NCBI GenBank assembly: GCA_902492825.1
Contig: CABUMZ010000013.1
Coordinates: 1-23,128 of the forward strand
Length of the DNA: 23,128 nt
Direction of reading: 5' to 3'
Origin: an uncultured Collinsella sp.
GTDB lineage: Bacteria; Actinomycetota; Coriobacteriia; Coriobacteriales; Coriobacteriaceae
How positions within the stretch are numbered: position 1 is the stretch's first letter; each line of letters begins with the position of its first letter. The notes below the pieces were generated by a model. The model saw nothing but the letters and a program-made list of their open reading frames with translations, searched no databases and was not told the DNA's origin. The translations under genes and the position numbers were made by a program. Below are positions 7,091 to 14,489 of the stretch, in pieces.

Positions 7091-8182
7091 TTAGCGGTCC
7101 TCGCGTTGCGGCCCGGCCGCCTCGGCTGTCTTTACACGGTTCTTGTCGATGTACATGTTTTTGTCGGCCTGGGAAAAGAGCTCGCGCATCGTAGGCGACT
7201 CATCAAAATCACTGGAAAGCGCGTAACCCACCGCATAGCTGATAGGCATGTCGGGGTGAGCCTCGGAATACTCGTTCACGTTTGCACGAACCCGAGTAAG
7301 ACAGGACTCAACGGCAGGCCGATCGGCATCCCATAGCACCGCGATAAACTCATCGCCACCGTCGCGGCCCACAAAGCAGGTCTCGGACGCCACGCACCCC
7401 AGCTGCTGGGCAAAAGAACGGATGTATTCGTCGCCCTTCTCGTGGCCGAAGTTGTTATTGACCGTATGCAAATTGTTAAGGTCGAAGACGCACACCGCAA
7501 CGGGCGCCTCCGCGGAGACAGGCTGCTCCTGCCCCAAGATCTCCTCGCACTTGTTCTTGTTGGGCAGTCCCGTGGCTTCATCGAGATAGACTTTGCTCTG
7601 CAGCTCGCGATTGAGCGCGGCAGTTCGCACCGCGCGAACAAGCTCGACCGCAAAGGTCGCCACCAAGCCCACGATGTCGATGATCACCAAGCCCTCGAGA
7701 TAGTTGAGCGCCGACGCCTTCTCCTGAGAGTAGTCCTCTGCGAGTCGCGTAGCATCGTCGCAAATGCCAAAGAACTCCTCGCTCATGGAGATGATGTCGG
7801 TGTTCTCGTAGCCGACTTCGCGCACGCGGGCAATCTCGGTGCGAAGCTCATCAAAGTAGTTTGCAAGCTCGGTCATCTTTGCCTGATACTCGTCGTCGTC
7901 GAGACGGACGAGGTTGAGGTCGTCACTTCCGTAACGCAAACCGTTGATGTATGAATCCACGGCTTTGAGCAGGTCATCTTGAGGCTGGCCCGCGTCCTCG
8001 AGCTTAACGATTCGCTGCGTGGTACCGCGCACCAGACCGGCATAGTTGACCACGCGTGCCGTGCCCTGGATATCGGAGACGAGCAGCATAACATTGATGA
8101 AGAAGAAGATGAGAACTGCCGTGAGCACCATCATGAGCAGGCGCACCGCCTGGCTGGCCTTCTTGGCGACAGAAGTATTCAC
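7091..8182 (-). CDS. Membrane-anchored GGDEF protein (putative diguanylate cyclase)
   Basis: This is a 363-residue inner-membrane signalling protein. It has transmembrane segment 1 at about residues 12-36, a roughly 125-residue extracytoplasmic helical sensor (NYAGLVRGTTQRIVKLE resembles the N-terminal domain of PilJ-type sensors), transmembrane segment 2 at about 163-182, and a C-terminal GGDEF domain. The domain begins at DEATGLPNKN (201) and has intact GGDEF at 275-279 and Asp234 in VFDLNNL. No RxxD inhibitory site occurs at the usual place (residues 266-269 read SETC), so c-di-GMP feedback by that route is not expected. The start is GTG at 8182 with GGGAAG upstream. It is convergent with lysR. 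Cyclase activity is inferred from the intact motif. Confidence 0.9.
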   Translation of the reverse strand: MNTSVAKKASQAVRLLMMVLTAVLIFFFINVMLLVSDIQGTARVVNYAGLVRGTTQRIVKLEDAGQPQDDLLKAVDSYINGLRYGSDDLNLVRLDDDEYQAKMTELANYFDELRTEIARVREVGYENTDIISMSEEFFGICDDATRLAEDYSQEKASALNYLEGLVIIDIVGLVATFAVELVRAVRTAALNRELQSKVYLDEATGLPNKNKCEEILGQEQPVSAEAPVAVCVFDLNNLHTVNNNFGHEKGDEYIRSFAQQLGCVASETCFVGRDGGDEFIAVLWDADRPAVESCLTRVRANVNEYSEAHPDMPISYAVGYALSSDFDESPTMRELFSQADKNMYIDKNRVKTAEAAGPQREDR

Positions 8183-8372
8183 AAGTTCACTTCCCTAAAT
8201 GACAAAAGAACAGGTAGCACGCAGTGTGCTGAAATTCATGGGTGGTTAACTCTACCATATGGGCCAGCAGCCTTAAACTGCAGCAGACGCTCGTCCAAAT
8301 TGGCGTGACGCTTGCCTTGTTGTTCTTGACCTGGCCGCGCTATCGGACATGCTTCTGGTCTTGGATCACCAT

Positions 8373-8544
8373 GGGAAAGCTCATCCCGTTTTGTGCGTAC
8401 AGAGTGGGATGCGGCTTCCCAAAGGTGCCGTTAGGGGAAACCACATCCCGGTTTATGCCCTTGAAATGGGATGCCGTTTCCCGGAGGGGGCCCAGCGGGA
8501 AACGGCATCCCATTCTGAGCCTGAAAAGTGGGATACGGTTTCCG
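8373..8544. repeat. BIME-like array: six alternating copies of a 15-nt motif
   Basis: Six copies of a 15-nt motif (consensus GGGATGCCGTTTCCC) alternate in orientation. They start at 8373(-), 8406(+), 8435(-), 8468(+), 8497(-) and 8530(+). Start-to-start distances are exactly 33, 29, 33, 29, 33, so spacers alternate between 18 and 14 nt and the full unit is 62 nt. Neighbouring copies can pair in either direction. The best pair is 8468-8482 with 8497-8511, a perfect 15-bp match. The alternating layout resembles the BIME mosaics built from REP sequences in enterobacteria. The array lies in the 533-nt gap between the GGDEF gene and the ABC exporter operon. Confidence 0.85.
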
Positions 8545-8556
8545 GCCGGCATGAAA

Positions 8557-8591
8557 AAAGCCTCCGCAGCTCGTGTGGCTGCGGAGGCTTT
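8557..8591 (-). terminator. Rho-independent terminator of the marR-ABC operon
   Basis: A 14-bp stem AAAGCCTCCGCAGC / GCTGCGGAGGCTTT closes a 7-nt loop. On the minus strand it ends in six consecutive T residues, so it is a strong terminator for the exporter operon, whose last stop is at 8716. On the plus strand it ends in TTTATT and might act weakly in that direction. Confidence 0.82.
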
Positions 8592-8622
8592 ATTCGTTGC
8601 GGTGCATTGTGTTTGGGTCGTT

Positions 8623-8704
8623 GAGATGAGTCGATTTGCCCCGAAAGAGGAGGGCATTGATCTTAGGGTCATGCCCGACGAATGAGCGGCAAATCGGCCA
8701 TCTC
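8623..8704. repeat. Nested palindrome sharing a core with 21464-21563
   Basis: The outer arms are GAGATG..CGATTTGCC (8623-8640) and GGCAAATCG..CATCTC (8688-8704). An inner hairpin lies at 8652-8676, GGGCAT then a GATC/GGTC pair around TTAG, then ATGCCC. The inner core 8653-8675 matches 21503-21525 at 19 of 23 positions, while the outer arms of the two elements are unrelated. It starts 12 nt after the stop of the second ABC gene. There is no T tract. Confidence 0.75.
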
Positions 8705-8715
8705 GGCGAGCCGAA

Positions 8716-10635
8716 CTACTCCAGCTCAAACGCTCCGGTATAGAGCTGGTAGTAATACCCGCGCTTGGCAATCAGCTCGTCGTGGTTGCCGCGCTCGATG
8801 ATGCGGCCGTGGTCCAGACAGATGATCGCGTCGGAGTTGCGCACGGTGGACAGGCGGTGCGCGATGACAAACGTCGTGCGGCCTTCCATGAGCTTGTCCA
8901 TGCCGGCCTGCACGATAGCCTCGGTGCGGGTGTCGATGGAGCTCGTGGCCTCGTCCAGAATCATCGCCGGCGGATCGGCGACGGCGGCGCGTGCGATCGA
9001 AATCAGCTGGCGCTGGCCCTGCGACAGCTGTGCGCCGTTGCCGGTGAGCATGGTGTCGTAGCCGTCGGGCAGGCGGGTGATAAAGTCGTCCGCGCCGGCG
9101 AGCTTGGCCGCCGCGATGCACTCCTCGTCGGTAGCGTCCAGGTTGCCGTAGCGGATGTTATCCATCACAGTGCCGGTGAACAGGTTCACGTCCTGTAGCA
9201 CGACGCCCAGCGAGCGGCGCAGGTCGGCCTTGCGGATCTTGTTGACGTTGATGCCGTCGTAGCGGATCTTGCCGTCGGCGATGTCGTAGAAGCGGTTGAT
9301 GAGGTTGGTGATGGTCGTCTTGCCGGCACCGGTGGCGCCGACAAACGCGACCTTCTGGCCCGGCTTGGCAAACACGGACACGCCGTGCAACACCTCGTGG
9401 TCGGGCGTGTAGCCAAAGTCGACGTTGTCCATGACCAGATCGCCACGCAGCGGCACGTACTCAATTTCGCCGGTCGCGCGGTGCGGATGCTTCCACGCCC
9501 ACATGCCGGTGTGGTGGTCGGCCTCCTCGAGCTGCCAAGTGTCGGGGTTGACCTGCGCGTTGACAAGCGTCACGTAGCCCTCGTCGGCCTCGGGCTCCTC
9601 GTCGAGCAGCTCAAAGATGCGCTCGGCGCCGGCAAGGCCCATGACCACGGCGTTGATCTGCTGCGAGATCTGGCCGATCTGGCCGCAGAACTGCTTGGTC
9701 ATGTTGAGGAACGGTACCACGACGGCGATGGAAAGCGCCATGCCCGAGATGCTCAGGTTAGGCACGCCCAGCGCCAGGAAGATGCCGCCGGCTAACGCGA
9801 CCAGCACGTAGAGCAGGTTGCCCAGGTTCATAAGGACGGGCATGAGGATGTTGGCGTACATGTTGGCCTTCTGCGAGACCTCGAAGAGCTTCTCGTTGCG
9901 CTCATCGAAATCGGCCTCGGCGGCGGACTCGTGGCAAAACGCCTTGACGACCTTCTGACCGTTCATGACCTCCTCGATATGACCTTCGACCACGCCGAGC
10001 TCGGTCTGCTGCGCAATAAAGAAGCGCGCGGAGTTGGATCCGAGGAGCTTGGTCATAAAGGTCATAAAGGCGACGCCGGCAATGATGACCAGGCACATCC
10101 AAACGCTGTAGTACAGCATGATGAAGAACACCGTGACGATGACGATGATCGTCATAAGCAGGTTGGGCAGCGACTGGCTGATCATTTGGCGCAGCGTGTC
10201 GATGTCGTTGGTGTAGTGGCTCATGATGTCGCCGCGCTGATGCGTGTCGAAGTAGCGGATCGGCAGGTCCTGCATGCGGTTGAACATCTTCTCGCGCAGC
10301 TTCTCGAGCGAGCCCTGCGTGATGACGGCCATGGCGCGGTTCCAGAAGAGCGAAGACGCGACGCCCACGGCGTAGATGCAGCCGAGGGTAGTCACAAGCT
10401 TCAGAATTTTGGGCTGCGCGGCCGTCCAGTCGCCCGACTGCCATGATTCGCTGATGACCTGCAGCGCGCTCTGGAGAAACGTCGCGCCGATGGAGTTGAT
10501 GACGGCGCAGAGCACCACGCCGGCGACGACGAGGGGCAAAAGCACCGGGTAGAAGCCAAAGAGCATCTTGATGAGGCGCGTCATGGTGCCGCCCTTGCGG
10601 TTGCGTACGCGCTCGGCGGTAGTGGCCTTACTCAT
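8716..10635 (-). CDS. ABC exporter half-transporter, catalytic-site NBD subunit
   Basis: This is a 639-residue type IV ABC exporter half: six membrane helices (about residues 25-330), then a nucleotide-binding domain. Walker A GATGAGKTT is at 433-441, Walker B ends Asp561-Glu562 (ILDEATSSID), and the switch His593 lies in IAHRLSTV; all three are intact. The signature is the deviant LSQGQ at 537-541 rather than LSGGQ. An extra segment of about 50 residues (345-395) joins the two domains. The gene overlaps the upstream half-transporter by 8 nt, so translation is coupled and the two very likely form a heterodimer. The frame opens at 10635 inside the end of the partner gene. The substrate is unknown; the MarR gene upstream suggests drug, metabolite or stress-compound efflux. 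Confidence 0.94.
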   Translation of the reverse strand: MSKATTAERVRNRKGGTMTRLIKMLFGFYPVLLPLVVAGVVLCAVINSIGATFLQSALQVISESWQSGDWTAAQPKILKLVTTLGCIYAVGVASSLFWNRAMAVITQGSLEKLREKMFNRMQDLPIRYFDTHQRGDIMSHYTNDIDTLRQMISQSLPNLLMTIIVIVTVFFIMLYYSVWMCLVIIAGVAFMTFMTKLLGSNSARFFIAQQTELGVVEGHIEEVMNGQKVVKAFCHESAAEADFDERNEKLFEVSQKANMYANILMPVLMNLGNLLYVLVALAGGIFLALGVPNLSISGMALSIAVVVPFLNMTKQFCGQIGQISQQINAVVMGLAGAERIFELLDEEPEADEGYVTLVNAQVNPDTWQLEEADHHTGMWAWKHPHRATGEIEYVPLRGDLVMDNVDFGYTPDHEVLHGVSVFAKPGQKVAFVGATGAGKTTITNLINRFYDIADGKIRYDGINVNKIRKADLRRSLGVVLQDVNLFTGTVMDNIRYGNLDATDEECIAAAKLAGADDFITRLPDGYDTMLTGNGAQLSQGQRQLISIARAAVADPPAMILDEATSSIDTRTEAIVQAGMDKLMEGRTTFVIAHRLSTVRNSDAIICLDHGRIIERGNHDELIAKRGYYYQLYTGAFELE

Positions 10636-12451
10636 GTGCCTCGCCTCCTTCCTGGGTCTGGGCTTGCGATGCAGATGCCTCGGTGCCGGCTGCAGCGGTC
10701 TCGCCCGCGTCCTCGCCCTCGGCGCTCATCTTGTTCTGCGAGGTAAAGGTCTCGCGGTAGATCTCGCTCGTCTTGAGCAGCTCGTCGTGGTTGCCGATGT
10801 CCTTGATGCGGCCGCCCTCCATGACGATGATGCGATCGGCATCCTGCACGGAGCTAATGCGCTGGGCGATGATGAGCTTGGTCGTGTTGGGCAGATAACT
10901 CGCCAGGCCCTCGCGGATCTTGGCGTCGGTCTTGGTGTCGACGGCGCTCGTGGAGTCATCCAGGATCAAGATCTTGGGGCGACGCAGCAGGGCACGCGCA
11001 ATGCACAGGCGCTGCTTCTGGCCGCCGGAAACGTTGGAGCCGCCCTGCTCAATCCAGGTGTCGTAGCCCTTGGGGAAGCCGTCGACAAACTCGTCGGCGC
11101 AGGCCAGATGTGCTGCCTCGCGGACTTCCTCGTCGGTGGCGTTCGGGTCGCCCCAGCGCAGGTTTTCGGCGATGGTGCCGCTAAACAGCACGTTTTTCTG
11201 CAGCACCATGGCTACCTGGTGGCGCAGCGCGTCCAGATCGTAGTTGCGTACGTTCACGCCGCCGACGCGCACGGTGCCCTCGGTGACATCGTACAGGCGG
11301 GCGATCAGATTCACGAGCGTCGACTTGGCCGAGCCGGTGCCGCCGATAATACCGATGGTCTCGCCGCTCTTAATATGCAGGTCGATATCGTCGAGCGCCT
11401 GGCGCTTCGCGTGCTCGGAGTACTTAAAGCTCACGTGGTCAAAGTCGATGGAGCCGTCGGCAACCTCGAGCACGGGCTCGGTCGGGTTGGCGATCGTGGG
11501 CTCGGCGGCAAGCACCTCGGTAATGCGGTGTGCCGACTCGTCGGCCATGGTCACCATGACAAAGATCATCGACAGCTGCATCAGACTCATCAGAATCTGG
11601 AAGCCATAGGTAAAGATGGAGGAGAGCTGGCCCACGTCGAACAAGGTGCCCTGGCTCGTGATGATGAGCTCGGAGCCCAGGTAGATGATGACGACGAACG
11701 CGCCGTTGACGCAGATGTTCATCATGGGGTTATTGAAGGCGAGCAGCTTTTCGGCGCGGGTGAAGTCCATCTGGACGTCGCGCGCGGCGGTGGCGAACTT
11801 CTCTTTCTCGTAGTCCTGGCGCACGTAACTCTTGACCACGCGCATGCCGGTGACGTTTTCCTCGACGGACTCGTTGAGCGCGTCGTACTTGCGGAACACG
11901 CGGGCAAAGATCGGGCGCACCTTATAGATGATAAAGAACAGGCCAAAGCCCAGCAGCGGAATGATGACCAGGTAGACCATGGCGACGCTGCCGCCCATGG
12001 CGTAGGCCATGGCAAAGGCAAAGACCAACACCAGCGGCGCGCGCACGGCGATGCGGATGAGCATCATAAAGGCCTGCTGCACGTTGTTGATGTCGGTGGT
12101 GAGGCGGGTGACGAGCGAGGAGCTCGAGAACTCATCGATGTTGGCAAAGCTGAACGTCTGGATCTTGTAGAACAGGTCGTGACGCAGGTTCTTGGCGAAG
12201 CCGCAACTCGCATGGCTGCAGGTGACGCCGGCAGCGGCACCAAAAGCGAGCGACGTCAGTGCGATGAGCACCAAAAAGCCTGCGGTGGGAAGCATCTGGG
12301 CGACGGTGGCGCCGTCTTTGATGGCGTCGATCATGTCGGCGGTGATAAACGGGATCATCATTTCGCAGAGCACCTCGCCAAGCACCAGCAGCGGCGTGGC
12401 GATCGTGACCTTCTTGTAATCGCGGATGCTTCCCATGAGGGTTTTAATCAT
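10628..12451 (-). CDS. ABC exporter half-transporter, degenerate-site NBD subunit
   Basis: This is a 607-residue half-transporter with an N-terminal six-helix membrane domain (to about residue 300) and a C-terminal nucleotide-binding domain. Walker A is GGTGSAKST at 370-378, with Ala375 where Gly is usual. The signature VSGGQ at 474-478 is canonical. Walker B reads ILDDSTSAVD, with Asp499 in place of the catalytic Glu, and the switch position is Gln530 (IIAQRISS) instead of His. These changes mark the degenerate ATP site of heterodimeric exporters such as TM287/288. The C-terminal 40 residues are low-complexity (Ala, Glu, Gln, Thr). It overlaps marR by 8 nt upstream and its partner by 8 nt downstream. 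Confidence 0.94.
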   Translation of the reverse strand: MIKTLMGSIRDYKKVTIATPLLVLGEVLCEMMIPFITADMIDAIKDGATVAQMLPTAGFLVLIALTSLAFGAAAGVTCSHASCGFAKNLRHDLFYKIQTFSFANIDEFSSSSLVTRLTTDINNVQQAFMMLIRIAVRAPLVLVFAFAMAYAMGGSVAMVYLVIIPLLGFGLFFIIYKVRPIFARVFRKYDALNESVEENVTGMRVVKSYVRQDYEKEKFATAARDVQMDFTRAEKLLAFNNPMMNICVNGAFVVIIYLGSELIITSQGTLFDVGQLSSIFTYGFQILMSLMQLSMIFVMVTMADESAHRITEVLAAEPTIANPTEPVLEVADGSIDFDHVSFKYSEHAKRQALDDIDLHIKSGETIGIIGGTGSAKSTLVNLIARLYDVTEGTVRVGGVNVRNYDLDALRHQVAMVLQKNVLFSGTIAENLRWGDPNATDEEVREAAHLACADEFVDGFPKGYDTWIEQGGSNVSGGQKQRLCIARALLRRPKILILDDSTSAVDTKTDAKIREGLASYLPNTTKLIIAQRISSVQDADRIIVMEGGRIKDIGNHDELLKTSEIYRETFTSQNKMSAEGEDAGETAAAGTEASASQAQTQEGGEAHE

Positions 12452-12947
12452 CCAGTTCCTCCCAGGTTACGCGGATTTTTTCGAGCATCTCGGCGAGCTG
12501 TTCGCGCTCGTCGTGCGTAAGGGCGCTAAAGGCCTGTTCCCTAAAGCGAATGCGGGCTGCCTGCTCAACACGGGCCTTTTCCCATCCCGCTTCGGTCAGG
12601 CGGATGGTGAGCCGCCGACGGTCTTTGGGATTGCGACTGCGCTCGATAAGACCGCCCAGTTCGAGCTTGGACAGAATCTCGGAAAGGGACCCCGGTTTGA
12701 GGTCGAAGTGCATGCCGAGCTCCTGTTGGGACAGCTCGCCGGTCGGCTGCTTGGCGAGTAGGCAGACAATAGACGCCTTGCCAGATATGCCGCCGCCGTG
12801 AAAATGCATGTAATGGCCGCAAAATCCCAGGCCGCTCAGGATGCGCTTGGCGAGTTTGTCTTCGGCGCTGACCGCTTCGGGTATGTCTACCGGTTGCGAC
12901 GGGTCGCCGCCGGGCTCATGCTGAAGGACGAGTGGTTCAACACACAT
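12444..12947 (-). CDS. MarR-family transcriptional regulator
   Basis: This is a 167-residue winged-helix regulator and the first gene of the exporter operon. The MarR core is visible as PTGELSQQELGMHFDLKPGS (recognition helix region, about residues 68-87), then a wing with RSRNPKDRRRLTIRLTEAGW. A 50-residue N-terminal extension precedes it. The ATG at 12947 is preceded by AAAGGAG, but about 12 nt away, which is rather far; no better start is visible. The end overlaps the first ABC gene by 8 nt. By family habit it probably represses its own operon and is released by a ligand that the exporter removes. A 9-bp inverted repeat at 12969-13004 is the likely operator. Confidence 0.92.
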   Translation of the reverse strand: MCVEPLVLQHEPGGDPSQPVDIPEAVSAEDKLAKRILSGLGFCGHYMHFHGGGISGKASIVCLLAKQPTGELSQQELGMHFDLKPGSLSEILSKLELGGLIERSRNPKDRRRLTIRLTEAGWEKARVEQAARIRFREQAFSALTHDEREQLAEMLEKIRVTWEELDD

Positions 12948-12968
12948 ATCTAAGCTTCGCTCCTTTCT

Positions 12969-13004
12969 TTAGTTAGGTAGATGAATTGTTTTGTGCCTAA
13001 CTAA
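12969..13004. promoter_or_regulatory. Inverted repeat, likely MarR operator
   Basis: Perfect 9-bp arms TTAGTTAGG (12969-12977) and CCTAACTAA (12996-13004) are separated by 18 AT-rich nt, 22 nt upstream of the marR start. The arms contain GTTAG, the half-site core known from the MarR-family regulator MepR. Position and symmetry fit an autoregulatory operator overlapping the marR-ABC promoter. It may also touch transcription toward the divergent kinase gene. Confidence 0.6.
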
Positions 13005-13048
13005 TCTAGGAGCGTGAGAAATAAATGTCAAGGTACCAAACTTATTAA

Positions 13049-13076
13049 GTTACGGCGTTTTGCCAAACGCCGTAAC
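13049..13076. repeat. Strong 12-bp hairpin between marR and the kinase gene
   Basis: Perfect arms GTTACGGCGTTT and AAACGCCGTAAC enclose the 4-nt loop TGCC. No T tract follows on either strand, so a normal intrinsic terminator is unlikely. It lies 85 nt before the kinase start. It could be a leader structure of the kinase mRNA or a small dispersed palindrome. The stem resembles none of the other palindromes in the window. Confidence 0.65.
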
Positions 13077-13160
13077 CGCTCGACGCTGCAAACGTCCCCT
13101 GCGCTACACTTAGTCGCACTGTGGCGCTGCTGCGCCGTGCCCGAACCAAGGGAGACCCTC

Positions 13161-13985
13161 ATGAAGAACACTCAGCTGCTGCTGATCAACGATATGTGCG
13201 GCTACGGCAAGGTTGCGCTTTCCGCCATGCTGCCGGTGCTGTCGCACATGGGCTACCGTATCCATAACCTGCCGACGGCACTTGTGTCCGATACGCTCAA
13301 CTATCCCAAGTTCTACATCCACGACACCACGGAGTACGTGCGCCAAAGCCTCGCTATCTGGGAGGAGCTCGGCTTTGAGTTCGACGCTATCTCGACCGGC
13401 TTTATCGTGACCGAGGAAGAGACGCGTATCATCTCGGACTTTTGCCACCGTCGCGCGCAAAAGGGCACCAAGGTGTTCGTCGACCCCATCATGGGCGACA
13501 ACGGCAAGCTCTACGCCGGCGTGCCCGAGTCCACGATCGGTCTCATGAGGCACCTGCTCGAGTGCGCCGACTACGCGGTGCCTAACTACACCGAGGCCTG
13601 TCTGCTCACCGATACGCCTATTGCCGAGCAAATCACGCCCGACGAGGCCCGCGTCCTTGTGGACGCCATGCGCGCGCTGGGCGCCAAGTCGGTGGTCATT
13701 ACGAGCGCTGTGGTCGACGGCGCGAACGCCGTTATCGGTTACGACCACGTGGCGGGGGAGTACTTCACGATTCCCTTCGACCTGATCCCGGTCTACTTCC
13801 CGGGCACGGGCGACACGTTCTCGGCGGTGCTCGTCGGCCGCGTTATGGCCGGTTGGAGCCTGCAGCGCGCAACGGCCGATGCCATGCGCGTGGTGGCCGA
13901 GCTTATCGAGCGCAATGCCGACCAGGATGATAAGTCCGCCGGCCTTCCCATCGAGGCCTGCCTGGATGTGATTGACCATGAGTAA
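13161..13985 (+). CDS. Pyridoxal/pyridoxamine kinase-like (PdxY/PdxK, ribokinase fold)
   Basis: This 274-residue cytoplasmic kinase is predicted to phosphorylate pyridoxal, pyridoxamine or pyridoxine with ATP in the vitamin B6 salvage pathway. N-terminal NDMCGYGKVALSAMLPVL matches the substrate-binding start of PdxY-type kinases. VDPIMGDNGKLY lies at 108-119, PNYTEA at 141-146, and the anion hole and catalytic base GTGD at 215-218 (Asp218). The ATG at 13161 has GGGAG six bases upstream; the open frame reaches back to 13014, but nothing supports an earlier start. A possible -10 TACACT lies at 13105. Its stop overlaps the next gene by 8 nt. The substrate choice among B6 vitamers, or even hydroxymethylpyrimidine, is not fixed by sequence alone. 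Confidence 0.9.
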   Translation: MKNTQLLLINDMCGYGKVALSAMLPVLSHMGYRIHNLPTALVSDTLNYPKFYIHDTTEYVRQSLAIWEELGFEFDAISTGFIVTEEETRIISDFCHRRAQKGTKVFVDPIMGDNGKLYAGVPESTIGLMRHLLECADYAVPNYTEACLLTDTPIAEQITPDEARVLVDAMRALGAKSVVITSAVVDGANAVIGYDHVAGEYFTIPFDLIPVYFPGTGDTFSAVLVGRVMAGWSLQRATADAMRVVAELIERNADQDDKSAGLPIEACLDVIDHE

Positions 13986-14307
13986 TGCTGATGAGGGCGG
14001 CGTCAAGCCTGCGGGCGAGAGCAAGCCGCTCGGCGCGCCGCGTGGCAGGCGTCCGCGTATCCGCGTGAGCTGCGTGGACCAGCTGGGTGCGTGCCGCTGC
14101 CACCATGGTCACAAGCCGGGCGACGTCTTTGACTTCGACCGAGACCGCGGCAGGATGTGCGCCATGGCCTGCCATGTGGGCTTTCCCTATATCGATATCC
14201 TGCGCTATGGCGGAACCGTGCCTGGCAACGAGCCTGGTACGGCAAAGTTCTGCTGCCCCGAGGTCGATACGCTGAACGTCTGGCTTGCCGAGATCGTTGA
14301 CGAGTAG
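13978..14307 (+). CDS. TIGR04076-type small cysteine-rich protein
   Basis: This is a 109-residue protein of unknown function. After a 25-residue polar leader the sequence follows the TIGR04076 pattern: VSCVDQLGACRCHHGHKPGD (31-49), a central MCAMACHVGFPYIDILRYGG (60-79), and a C-terminal FCCPEVDTLNVWL. Seven Cys (32, 39, 41, 61, 65, 92, 93) and His44 could bind metal, but no function is established for the family. The start is the ATG at 13978, which overlaps the kinase stop by 8 nt, so translation is probably coupled. The pairing with a B6 kinase-like gene is the only functional hint. Confidence 0.82.
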   Translation: MSNADEGGVKPAGESKPLGAPRGRRPRIRVSCVDQLGACRCHHGHKPGDVFDFDRDRGRMCAMACHVGFPYIDILRYGGTVPGNEPGTAKFCCPEVDTLNVWLAEIVDE

Positions 14308-14315
14308 TCGAGCGC

Positions 14316-14348
14316 AATGTGACAAAGGGACAGCCCCTTTGACACATT
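14316..14348. repeat. Small palindromic intergenic repeat, copy 2
   Basis: Arms AATGTGACAAAGGG and CCCTTTGACACATT enclose ACAGC, with one A-A mismatch. It belongs to the same family as 3692, 15864 and 19357. It begins 9 nt after the stop of the TIGR04076-type gene and may form the 3' end of that transcript. Confidence 0.82.
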
Positions 14349-14387
14349 CGCCGGTGGTGCCCCTTCTTTTGCTTATAATTTCAAATC

Positions 14388-14470
14388 TCTGCATTTCATT
14401 TGATTTTAGGTTCTAAAAATTCTGCGTTTCATCGATAATCAAGCGTATAAAACTTTGCATTTCATTTGAT
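14388..14470 (+). repeat. Three direct repeats at exact 33-nt spacing before ATPase 1
   Basis: Copies of TCTGCATTTCATTTGAT begin at 14388, 14421 (TCTGCGTTTCATCGAT) and 14454 (TTTGCATTTCATTTGAT), each exactly 33 nt apart. The gap sequences differ. The last copy ends 19 nt before the ATPase start codon. The AT-rich stretch also contains TATAAA at 14446, a possible -10. About three helical turns between copies would put bound proteins on nearly the same face of the DNA. An operator array is the simplest reading. Confidence 0.7.
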
Positions 14471-14489
14471 GACACTGAGGAGAGAGCCT

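Noticed and set aside
8373..8544. CRISPR array
   Set aside because: The repeats alternate in orientation, are only 15 nt long and imperfect, spacers are 14/18 nt, and no cas gene is nearby.
10568..12520. A 650-codon plus-strand open frame
   Set aside because: It is the mirror of the first ABC exporter gene and marR, with no recognisable domain or ribosome binding site.
14388..14470. CRISPR remnant (33-nt period)
   Set aside because: Only three 17-nt imperfect copies, with 16-17 nt AT-rich gaps, placed directly at a start codon; a regulatory array fits better.
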